Source of the DNA: Gammaproteobacteria bacterium
GTDB taxonomy: Bacteria > Pseudomonadota > Gammaproteobacteria > UBA6429 > Thiohalophilaceae
Length of the DNA: 13,680 nt
Direction: 5' to 3'
Assembly: GCA_030593785.1 (NCBI GenBank)
Contig: JAUVGM010000020.1
Coordinates: 1 to 13,680, forward strand
The position numbers and the translations under genes are program-made. Under the pieces are notes generated by a model that was not told the origin of the DNA, ran no database searches, and saw only the letters and a program-made list of their open reading frames with translations. Positions 1 through 6,252 of the stretch are shown one piece after another; the stretch's first letter is position 1, and each line of letters begins with the position of its first letter.

Positions 1-91
1 ATTTTGTCCACACAGCACCACTTTTCCCCTTTAAAATATCTAAATTTGGCCGCTATTAGTACTACGATGACGATTTATACGTTTGTTGAAA

Positions 92-1717
92 ATGAACATT
101 GAAGACAAGGAACATTCGCTACTTACTTTCCGGGTTGGCCCGGTGCTATGTTGTGCGCCAAGTTTACCTGTGCGAAGCATTATTACACCGCCAACACTTA
201 CTCATCCACCTGGGAGTAACACATCACAACCAGGAATTTTTAAGCATGGCCCTCATATTGTAAAAGTCCTCAACTTACGGCAAAAATTTGGAATTGATAA
301 GGATGATCAAACTCAGCCTGGAAATATGATAATCACGATTTTTGAAAAGGAAAGTTTTGCATTTTGGGTTGATCAAATACTGGATGTTTTTGATTTTCCC
401 TCTGAAGGCTGGGGTAATTTACCCCCGGCTTTGCCGCGCGGCGTTTTTACTCGCACATTATTATTAAATAAAAAAATTCACCTTTATTCCGAATTTGAAA
501 AATTAGCCACAATAAATGATCTTGGATATTTGAAACACTACATTCAACATTTAAAAAAGCAAGAACAGAAAAAAACCACTGATGAATCAGAGAATGTAAT
601 TGCTTCAACTGCTTCAACAATTATCCATGAGCAAAAACCACATACAAGATCTTCTGTTGAATCAGCTACTTCACATTCAATAACTAAAAATGATTCCACA
701 AAAAATTTAAAGCAGAAAAAAATTACCGCTAAAACACCGATTCAAAATCACAAGCAACAAAACACAACGGTTAATTTAAATAATACAGCCGTAGACAGAA
801 CGATTAGCAAATCATCTACAACCAGCACGTTTAATACGGTAAAAAAAGAGCCCGTATCACCTAACTCTGTTACAAAAACAGTTCAGAAAACGGCTGTTAA
901 TAAAGCAACCACGGTAAAGCCTAAACAAAAAGTTAAAGCTCAACCACTAATTGTAAACAGAACGGTTACAGCTAATAAAGAATTTACCCCTCAAACATCC
1001 TCTGCAAAAAGTAATTACACCGGAGAAAAGGATGATGACTCATCCAATGTTGGAATAGTTATTTTCATTTTACTTATGCTGTTTTTTTTAGGGGCAGGAG
1101 TTTATTACGTATTATTTTCTGATGATGACAAACGAAAATATAAACCAGGTACCGGATATGAAAAACCATATACCAAGAAAAATCCTATTCAGACTCAAAA
1201 TACAAGCAATCCTGATATCACGATACCTGCAATAACGGTTACCCCTGAAATTAAAGAAAATATTGCAGGAGATATTAAAATAAACATTGAAGCTGAAACA
1301 GTTCCACAGGCTCTCGAAAGTAAACCTTTGGATACCGAAACATTCCGAGCAGATATTTCTAAAATTGATAATGAAATCACTATTACTCTTCATACGCCGG
1401 CTACAGAAGTACAATTACTTAAGCCTGTCGAGCCTGTGGCAACCGATAAGATTGAAGAAGCTATAATCGATCCCGTCACTGAAATAGAGCCCGTAGAAAC
1501 ATTCAAAAAAGTTACTCCTCCTAAAAAGGTCATTCGCGAAAAGGTCGTTCGCGAAGTAATCCATACTGTGGTTAAGGGTGATACCCTGTGGGCCATCGCG
1601 AAAAAGTATGTCAACGACCCTTTCCTCTACCCAGAGCTTGCTCGATTAAGTAACATTAAAAATCCGCATCGTATTTATCCGGGCAATCGGGTTCGAATAC
1701 GTTTTGTTGAAAATTAA
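92..1717 (+). CDS. CheW-like / transmembrane / LysM fusion protein
   Basis: The 541-residue product has an unusual domain order. Residues ~8-150 resemble a diverged CheW adaptor domain: a TFRVG strand, an IITPPTLTHPPG stretch, VKVLNLRQKFG where CheW has its INLRG..LR region, then a FWVDQILDVF strand and an LYSEFEKL end. A Thr/Lys/Gln-rich low-complexity linker follows (~150-318). One hydrophobic helix (~319-342, GIVIFILLMLFFLGAG) is followed by charged residues, then a Pro/Glu-rich segment. A C-terminal LysM domain (~491-541) carries VVKGDTLWAIA and YPGNRVRI. The inferred topology is cytoplasmic CheW domain and periplasmic peptidoglycan-binding LysM. I chose the ATG at 92; in-frame TTG codons at 83 and 86 would add three residues, and neither start has a clear ribosome site. 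It heads a tight + strand gene run. Function is inferred: it may tie a chemosensory or pilus-control system to the cell wall, loosely recalling FimV. Domain calls are by eye. Confidence 0.85.
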   Translation: MNIEDKEHSLLTFRVGPVLCCAPSLPVRSIITPPTLTHPPGSNTSQPGIFKHGPHIVKVLNLRQKFGIDKDDQTQPGNMIITIFEKESFAFWVDQILDVFDFPSEGWGNLPPALPRGVFTRTLLLNKKIHLYSEFEKLATINDLGYLKHYIQHLKKQEQKKTTDESENVIASTASTIIHEQKPHTRSSVESATSHSITKNDSTKNLKQKKITAKTPIQNHKQQNTTVNLNNTAVDRTISKSSTTSTFNTVKKEPVSPNSVTKTVQKTAVNKATTVKPKQKVKAQPLIVNRTVTANKEFTPQTSSAKSNYTGEKDDDSSNVGIVIFILLMLFFLGAGVYYVLFSDDDKRKYKPGTGYEKPYTKKNPIQTQNTSNPDITIPAITVTPEIKENIAGDIKINIEAETVPQALESKPLDTETFRADISKIDNEITITLHTPATEVQLLKPVEPVATDKIEEAIIDPVTEIEPVETFKKVTPPKKVIREKVVREVIHTVVKGDTLWAIAKKYVNDPFLYPELARLSNIKNPHRIYPGNRVRIRFVEN

Positions 1718-1753
1718 TTCATTTTCAATACCCATAATAATCGAGGAAAACCC

Positions 1754-2236
1754 ATGTTAACTGTGGCTGATTTGCCTGTGCAGGCGCTACAAAATTTACT
1801 CAAACCTTATTTTCTTGAGGTCAAAACGGTCCCAAATTCCGTCTCTATTCCTGGTAGTTTTTGGGGTGATTCTGAAGCTGGATTAATCAAAAATGAGCTC
1901 TATGTACGACCGGAAACACCCGTACATTCAGCCTTACATGAGGCCTGTCACTATATTTGCCTGGATTCCAATCGACGGAACAATCTAAATACCGATGCCG
2001 GTGGCGACTATGATGAAGAAAATGCAGTTTGTTACTTACAAATATTATTGGCCGCTAAACTTTCTGGATGCAGTGCCGATATATTAATGAAGAACATGGA
2101 TAGCTGGGGATATACATTTCGTCTTGGATCGGCTTTAGCCTGGTTTCAAGATGATGCTGAGGATGCCCGGCAGTGGTTACTCAAAAAACAACTAATTGAC
2201 CAGAATGATTTACCTACTGGACAATTGCGCACTTAA
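1754..2236 (+). CDS. Small HExxH putative zinc metallopeptidase
   Basis: A 160-residue protein, probably cytoplasmic since no signal peptide or membrane helix is visible. Its centre holds an HEACH motif (H62, E63, H66) inside a hydrophobic helix. About 21 residues later comes an acidic DEENA stretch (D87-E88-E89) within another helix. HExxH plus a downstream helix bearing a glutamate is the layout of small gluzincin-type (minigluzincin/ImmA-like) peptidases, where the two histidines and the later glutamate bind zinc. I do not recognise a named family. A good ribosome site (GAGGA) lies just before the ATG. The gene sits 36 bp after the CheW-LysM gene and 11 bp before the ComFB-family gene, so cotranscription is likely. 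Its substrate is unknown; it could also be a non-peptidase protein that keeps the fold. Confidence 0.85.
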   Translation: MLTVADLPVQALQNLLKPYFLEVKTVPNSVSIPGSFWGDSEAGLIKNELYVRPETPVHSALHEACHYICLDSNRRNNLNTDAGGDYDEENAVCYLQILLAAKLSGCSADILMKNMDSWGYTFRLGSALAWFQDDAEDARQWLLKKQLIDQNDLPTGQLRT

Positions 2237-2247
2237 AGGTAATAGAT

Positions 2248-2541
2248 ATGGCTTTTGATAATATTCATAACTACTTTGAAAAGCTCGTTTTTGAAGCCAT
2301 TCAGAAAAAAATTCATGATGGTGAAATCGATAACGATGAAGATTATTTAGGTGACGTTGCATGTGTTGCACTCAATCAATTACCTTCACGTTATGTTCGT
2401 CACAACGTTGATATGGTTTTTTATATGACGGCTGAAGAAAGAGAACAAAATCAAATCATTGTTGAAGATGCTGTGATCATGGCCATCGACTATGTCAATA
2501 AACATCGTCATAGCGATCGCCCTGAAACTATTAATCAATAA
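2248..2541 (+). CDS. ComFB-family protein (possible cyclic dinucleotide receptor)
   Basis: A 97-residue cytoplasmic protein matching the ComFB family (late competence development protein B). The family core is clear at residues ~39-59: CVALNQLPSRYVRH followed by NVDMVFY, then an acidic stretch and an amphipathic helix (VEDAVIMAIDYV). From general knowledge, ComFB is named from the Bacillus comF operon, and members in cyanobacteria and other bacteria have been described as cyclic dinucleotide receptors affecting motility or competence. Whether this copy binds a nucleotide cannot be read from the sequence. It follows the HExxH gene by 11 bp and precedes apaG by 16 bp. Proximity to a CheW-containing protein makes a role in surface motility or pili plausible but unproven. 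Confidence 0.85.
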   Translation: MAFDNIHNYFEKLVFEAIQKKIHDGEIDNDEDYLGDVACVALNQLPSRYVRHNVDMVFYMTAEEREQNQIIVEDAVIMAIDYVNKHRHSDRPETINQ

Positions 2542-2557
2542 CATCAGAAGAGAAGTT

Positions 2558-2944
2558 ATGTCTGAAAAAAAACCTGTTTACGATACCCGCGTAGAAGTAC
2601 AGGCAAATTATGTTCTGGAACAATCGGAACCTGAAGAACAACGTTATGTTTTTTCTTATACAGTCACGATTGAAAATCATGGCGAAATTCCTGCTAAGTT
2701 GTTAGCACGTCACTGGTATATTACTGATGCAAATGGCAATGTACAGGAAGTTGAAGGTGATGGTGTTGTCGGTGAACAACCTCACTTAAAACCCGGTGAT
2801 GGATTTCGTTATACCAGCGGTACTGTTTTAAAAACACCATTAGGTAGTATGCATGGTTCTTATCATATGCTTGCTGACGACGGCACCGAGTTTGACACCC
2901 CTATTGCCCCTTTTACACTTTCAATACCCCACAGCTTGCATTAA
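2558..2944 (+). CDS. apaG: ApaG protein
   Basis: ApaG is a small (128 residues here, about 125 usual) cytoplasmic protein with a fibronectin-III-like beta fold. Its genetic partner is ApaH and its biochemical role is still unclear. Diagnostic stretches are GDGVVGEQP (68-75), LKPGDGFRYTSG (77-88) and TPLGSMHGSYHM (93-104). The frame is open upstream to 2492, but the ATG at 2558 is the right start. It has a purine-rich AGAAGAG site just upstream, gives the family length, and begins where homology begins (YDTRVEVQANYV). It lies 16 bp after the ComFB-family gene and 39 bp before apaH, the usual apaG-apaH order. Confidence 0.97.
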   Translation: MSEKKPVYDTRVEVQANYVLEQSEPEEQRYVFSYTVTIENHGEIPAKLLARHWYITDANGNVQEVEGDGVVGEQPHLKPGDGFRYTSGTVLKTPLGSMHGSYHMLADDGTEFDTPIAPFTLSIPHSLH

Positions 2945-2983
2945 AACTTGCCACTAGATTATATTTGCTAGACACTGTCACCC

Positions 2984-3832
2984 ATGGCAACTTATGCAAT
3001 TGGTGATCTACAGGGCTGCTATGATTCCCTGTTACGGTTACTCGACAAATTAAAATTTGATCAATCTCAAGATAAACTTTGGTTTGCTGGTGACCTGGTT
3101 AACCGTGGCTTTGATTCCTTATCGACTTTACGTTTTGTTAAATCTTTAGGTGATAGCGCTATCACCGTACTCGGTAATCACGACCTTCATTTACTTGCCA
3201 TCGCATACGGTGTTAAAAAAACACGATCACCTGATATACAGCGCATACTTGATGCAAAAGACAGAGATGAACTTCTACAATGGCTAAGTCATCAACCATT
3301 GCTTCATCATGATCCGAAACTCAATTTCACAATCACACATGCAGGTATTTATCCTTTATGGTCATTAAAGCAGGCGCAAGAGTGTGCCTCTGAATTAGAA
3401 GATACCTTAAAAAATAATCTCGATGAATTTCTTGAACATATGTATGGTAACAATCCAGAAACATGGAAGAAGTCATTAACCGGTTTTAAACGCTTACGTT
3501 TTATTTGTAATAGCTTTACCCGTATGCGTTATTGCGAAGAGGACGGCAGCTTAAATTTCAAAAGTCATGGCGCGCCCGGTACTCACCCGGAAAACACCCT
3601 GCCCTGGTTTGAAGTTCCCAAACGAAAAGCAAAAAAAGAACGCATTTTATTTGGCCATTGGTCCACATTGGGGATGATAAGTAAAAAAAATGTTTACCCA
3701 TTAGACACGGGGTGTGTCTGGGGTGGAAAGTTAACTGCTTTGCGCATAGATACAAAGAAAGCAGAATATATAAGTATTGATTGCCTGGGGGATGCTAATC
3801 CGGCTGACTTCGTTAAAAATCAGGTTAAATAA
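2984..3832 (+). CDS. apaH: Bis(5'-nucleosyl)-tetraphosphatase, symmetrical (ApaH)
   Basis: ApaH cleaves diadenosine tetraphosphate symmetrically to two ADP, controls the Ap4A alarmone, and can act on Np4-capped RNA. The 282-residue length matches the E. coli enzyme (about 280). The phosphoesterase metal-binding motifs are all present: GDLQGC (7-12), GDLVNRG (36-42) and GNHD (64-67). A downstream HAG motif and an FGHWSTLG stretch supply the remaining metal ligands. The start at 2984 puts the conserved ATYAIGDLQG at the N-terminus, though no strong ribosome site precedes it. Its stop codon is immediately followed by the folA stop on the other strand, so the two genes are tail to tail with no spacer and no visible hairpin terminator. 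Confidence 0.97.
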   Translation: MATYAIGDLQGCYDSLLRLLDKLKFDQSQDKLWFAGDLVNRGFDSLSTLRFVKSLGDSAITVLGNHDLHLLAIAYGVKKTRSPDIQRILDAKDRDELLQWLSHQPLLHHDPKLNFTITHAGIYPLWSLKQAQECASELEDTLKNNLDEFLEHMYGNNPETWKKSLTGFKRLRFICNSFTRMRYCEEDGSLNFKSHGAPGTHPENTLPWFEVPKRKAKKERILFGHWSTLGMISKKNVYPLDTGCVWGGKLTALRIDTKKAEYISIDCLGDANPADFVKNQVK

Positions 3833-4321
3833 TTAACTGCGTTCCAGAATAACAAAGCTATGCGCATATCTGTTTTTATCATCTTTTTTATGATCGATTT
3901 TTTCTACTTTGTTCCAGTCGCTATTATTAATTTCCGGAAACCATGCGTCGCCATCTAACTCTGCATGAACAAAGGTTAAATATAATCTATCGGCTTTAGG
4001 TAACATTTGCTCATAAAAAGAAGCACCACCAATAATCATGACTTCATCAACATTACCTGCCGCTTCTAACGCCTCTTCAATTGAATGAACAACCACACTA
4101 TCACTCGCCTGATACGATTCATCGCGCGTAATAATAATATTTGTTCTTCCTGGCAATGCTTTTGCACCAAAAGATTCAAATGTTTTTCTTCCCATAATAA
4201 TAGGTTTGCCCATGGTATTTTGACGAAACCATTTCATATCGTTAGGAAGTTTCCAGGGTAAGGTATTTTTAATACCAATAACGCGATCTTCTGTCATCGC
4301 AGCAATCATAGAAATTTTCAT
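3833..4321 (-). CDS. folA: Dihydrofolate reductase
   Basis: Reduces dihydrofolate to tetrahydrofolate with NADPH, the target of trimethoprim. The 162-residue protein is the usual chromosomal length. Visible signatures are the N-terminal MISxIAA-like strand, VIGIKNTLPWKLP (Met20-loop region), the catalytic acid D28 in NDMKWF, IIMGRKTFES and the NADPH-binding IIGGASFYEQ. Its ATG overlaps the thyA stop by one base (TAATG), so translation is probably coupled to thyA and no separate strong ribosome site is needed. Pairing with thyA makes metabolic sense, because thymidylate synthase produces the dihydrofolate that this enzyme recycles. The 3' end abuts apaH. Confidence 0.98.
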   Translation of the reverse strand: MKISMIAAMTEDRVIGIKNTLPWKLPNDMKWFRQNTMGKPIIMGRKTFESFGAKALPGRTNIIITRDESYQASDSVVVHSIEEALEAAGNVDEVMIIGGASFYEQMLPKADRLYLTFVHAELDGDAWFPEINNSDWNKVEKIDHKKDDKNRYAHSFVILERS

Positions 4322-5115
4322 TAAACTGCAACTAACCCTTTAATATGATCATGTGACTCATAACCTTCTAATTCAAAGTCATCGATTGTAAATTCAAAGA
4401 TATCTTTAATTTTTGGATTTATTTTCATTTTTGGCAATGGAAAAACATCTCGACTTAATTGTAATTCTGTTTGTTCCATATGATTAGAATATAAATGCGC
4501 ATCACCGAGTGTGTGAATAAAATCACCGACTTCTAAATCACAGACTTGTGCAATCATCATGGTTAACAATGCATAAGATGCGATGTTAAAAGGCACGCCC
4601 AGAAAAATATCGGCACTACGTTGATATAACTGGCAAGAGAGTTTGCCATCAGCGACATAAAACTGAAAAAATGCATGGCAAGGTGGTAATGCCATGTTTT
4701 CAATTTCCCCAACATTCCATGCACTAACAATTAAACGGCGAGAGTCAGGGTTGCTTTTAATTTGATCCACAACTTGTGTAATTTGATCAATGTGTCGGCC
4801 ATCTGCTGTTGGCCATGAACGCCACTGTGAACCATAAACAGGCCCAAGGTTACCGTCTTCATCTGCCCACTCATCCCAAATTCTGACTTTATTGTCTTTC
4901 AGGTATTGGATGTTAGTGTCGCCTTTCAGGAACCAAAGAAGCTCATGAATAATCGAGCGTAGATGGAGCTTTTTAGTGGTAACAACAGGAAAACCGTCAG
5001 CCAGGTTAAATCGCATTTGATAGCCAAAAACACTGATCGTGCCTGTGCCGGTACGATCTTCTTTTTTGATACCGTTATCTCTGACATGGCGCATTAAATC
5101 TAAATACTGCTTCAC
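4321..5115 (-). CDS. thyA: Thymidylate synthase (ThyA)
   Basis: Makes dTMP from dUMP with methylene-tetrahydrofolate. The 264-residue length equals E. coli ThyA and alignment is essentially end to end: DRTGTGT at 20-26, HLRSIIHELLWFLKGDTN near 51-68, the catalytic cysteine C146 in LPPCHAFFQFY, then SCQLYQRSAD and the FNIASYALL dUMP-binding region. Translation starts at GTG (complement of 5113-5115), supported by an AGGGGT ribosome site five bases upstream. A strong terminator separates it from lgt upstream, so it likely has its own promoter within 5116-5256. folA follows with a one-base overlap, giving a two-gene folate/dTMP operon. Confidence 0.98.
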   Translation of the reverse strand: MKQYLDLMRHVRDNGIKKEDRTGTGTISVFGYQMRFNLADGFPVVTTKKLHLRSIIHELLWFLKGDTNIQYLKDNKVRIWDEWADEDGNLGPVYGSQWRSWPTADGRHIDQITQVVDQIKSNPDSRRLIVSAWNVGEIENMALPPCHAFFQFYVADGKLSCQLYQRSADIFLGVPFNIASYALLTMMIAQVCDLEVGDFIHTLGDAHLYSNHMEQTELQLSRDVFPLPKMKINPKIKDIFEFTIDDFELEGYESHDHIKGLVAV

Positions 5116-5120
5116 AAACG

Positions 5121-5126
5121 ACCCCT
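5121..5126 (-). promoter_or_regulatory. Ribosome binding site deciding the thyA GTG start
   Basis: On the minus strand AGGGGT lies five bases upstream of the GTG at 5115. It supports this non-ATG start, which also gives the full E. coli-like N-terminus MKQYLDLM. A small hairpin (CCTGC 5131-5135 with GCAGG 5145-5149) lies just upstream. Confidence 0.7.
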
Positions 5127-5176
5127 ATTTCCTGCTCATTTTTTGCAGGCTATATTGTGCCAGCTTGCTGCTTAAT

Positions 5177-5249
5177 GTGCGACCAGAAAGTGCGGAGCAG
5201 GTTCAGGAAGTACTCGATGAACCAGAAAGGTTCCTAAGTGCGACCAGAA
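5177..5249. repeat. Direct repeats and competing short hairpins upstream of thyA
   Basis: The 12-mer GTGCGACCAGAA occurs twice, at 5177-5188 and 5238-5249. Between the copies, TGAACC (5218-5223) can pair with GGTTCA at 5200-5205, and its GAACC (5219-5223) can instead pair with GGTTC at 5229-5233, so the two hairpins exclude each other. The region lies 60-130 bp upstream of thyA and downstream of the lgt terminator. It could be an operator, a leader structure or the remnant of a repeat element; nothing decides between these. Confidence 0.5.
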
Positions 5250-5256
5250 CTCAGAC

Positions 5257-5290
5257 AAAAAAATACCGGATGAGGCACATCCGGTATTTT
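5257..5290 (-). terminator. Rho-independent terminator after lgt
   Basis: A perfect 9-bp stem (ATACCGGAT 5263-5271, ATCCGGTAT 5279-5287, 7-base loop), extended by A-T pairs, starts about 18 bp past the lgt stop. Reading on the minus strand it is followed by seven U residues. It ends lgt transcription before thyA. Confidence 0.9.
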
Positions 5291-5307
5291 AGTGAGCTAA
5301 GTGAGTA

Positions 5308-6090
5308 TTAACTGGCTTTTGACTGTTTTTGCACCAGCCAAACTAAAACCAGTCCCACAATTATTATCGGCAAAGTCAAAATTTGCCCCATGGTAAGCCA
5401 ATCCCAGGCGATATAGCCCAGATGTGCATCTGGCACCCGAACGAACTCAATCATAAATCTAAATGTGCCGTAACCAATGAAGAACAGGGCTATTGTCGAC
5501 ATTCTTGCGCGAGGTTTTGAACTGAACCACCACAATATAATAAACAGTACAGCCCCTTCAAGAAATGCCTCATACAGAGGATTCGGATGGCGAGGCAGGT
5601 TATCTACAGCAGGGAACTTCATGCCCCAGGGTAAATCTGTCGGTTTGCCCCAAAGTTCTCCATTTATGAAATTACCTATTCGTCCAAACCCCAGACCAAG
5701 CGGTATTAATGGCGCACCAAAATCTAAAATATTAAAATAGCCCTTTTTGTATTTACGGTTAAATAAGTACATTGCAGCTAACACGCCCAGCAAGCCGCCA
5801 TGAAAAGACATACCGCCCTTCCAAACCTGGAAAAGCATTAGTGGATTGCTGACAAAATCAGGGAAAGAATAGAATAAGACATAGCCAACTCGTCCGCCTA
5901 AAATAACTCCCATTCCGCCATAAAATAATAAGTCGTCAATTTGTTCATAATTCCAGTCCTGGTAATGACGTTTTGTTTGCAAACGCGCTAACCACCATGC
6001 ACTGACAAATGCCATAACGTACATCAAACCATACCAATGAACTGCCCAACCAAATATTGAGATTGCTATGGGATCAAAATCAACAACCAT
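5308..6090 (-). CDS. lgt: Prolipoprotein diacylglyceryl transferase
   Basis: An inner-membrane enzyme that moves diacylglycerol from phosphatidylglycerol to the lipobox cysteine of prolipoproteins, the first step of lipoprotein maturation. The 260-residue protein has about seven hydrophobic segments. It carries the family marks HWYGLMY (18-24, containing the conserved tyrosine), MSFHGGLLG (94-102, with H97) and the Lgt signature FGRIGNFINGELWG (135-148). The ATG at 6088-6090 has an AGGA ribosome site and starts at the conserved region (FDPIAISIFGWAVHWYG). A terminator follows the gene. A 124-bp palindromic element lies just upstream, between it and the rRNA methyltransferase gene, so its promoter must sit in or next to that element unless it is read through from upstream. 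Confidence 0.98.
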   Translation of the reverse strand: MVVDFDPIAISIFGWAVHWYGLMYVMAFVSAWWLARLQTKRHYQDWNYEQIDDLLFYGGMGVILGGRVGYVLFYSFPDFVSNPLMLFQVWKGGMSFHGGLLGVLAAMYLFNRKYKKGYFNILDFGAPLIPLGLGFGRIGNFINGELWGKPTDLPWGMKFPAVDNLPRHPNPLYEAFLEGAVLFIILWWFSSKPRARMSTIALFFIGYGTFRFMIEFVRVPDAHLGYIAWDWLTMGQILTLPIIIVGLVLVWLVQKQSKAS

Positions 6091-6122
6091 TCTCTTTTCC
6101 TGTTTTTTTATTTCTGAAATCT

Positions 6123-6246
6123 TTACACGAATAGCGAGAAGTTAGAGAACAAGGCAAAACCGATGAAAAAGCGGAATGTACAATAAGTACATGAGCATTT
6201 TGAAGAGGTTTTAACGCCGTTATCTGGCTTCGTAGCATTCGTGTAA
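6123..6246. repeat. 124-bp imperfect palindromic element (MITE-like)
   Basis: The outer 10 bp form a perfect inverted pair (TTACACGAAT 6123-6132, ATTCGTGTAA 6237-6246). The centre is a perfect ATGTAC-AATAA-GTACAT hairpin (6176-6192), and the arms between pair imperfectly, so the whole unit folds on itself. It almost fills the gap between the rlmI-like gene and lgt. No transposase and no clear target duplication are seen. From memory it resembles intergenic repeats scattered in marine gammaproteobacteria; this was not checked. Confidence 0.75.
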
Positions 6247-6252
6247 TGGTTT

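Noticed and set aside
1..36. Possible divergent minus-strand gene start (AGGGGAAAA before GTG codons near 16-21)
   Set aside because: Only about 20 bases of potential coding sequence are in the window, too few to support a gene.
83..91. TTG start for the CheW-LysM gene
   Set aside because: Adds only three residues, no better ribosome site than the ATG at 92.
1112..1614. Minus-strand open frames inside the CheW-LysM gene
   Set aside because: They are antisense shadows of low-complexity coding sequence with no family resemblance or ribosome sites.
2492..2557. Longer apaG with a 22-residue N-terminal extension
   Set aside because: It overlaps the ComFB-family gene, begins with a hydrophobic stretch not seen in ApaG, and the ATG at 2558 has its own purine-rich site.
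5177..5311. Short plus-strand open frame (MRPESAEQVQEV...) between thyA and lgt
   Set aside because: No ribosome site, it contains the lgt terminator hairpin and repeated sequence, and its upstream part is antisense to thyA.
6123..6246. CRISPR or attachment-site interpretation of the repeats
   Set aside because: Only one inverted pair is present, with no regularly spaced direct repeats, no cas genes and no integrase or tRNA nearby.
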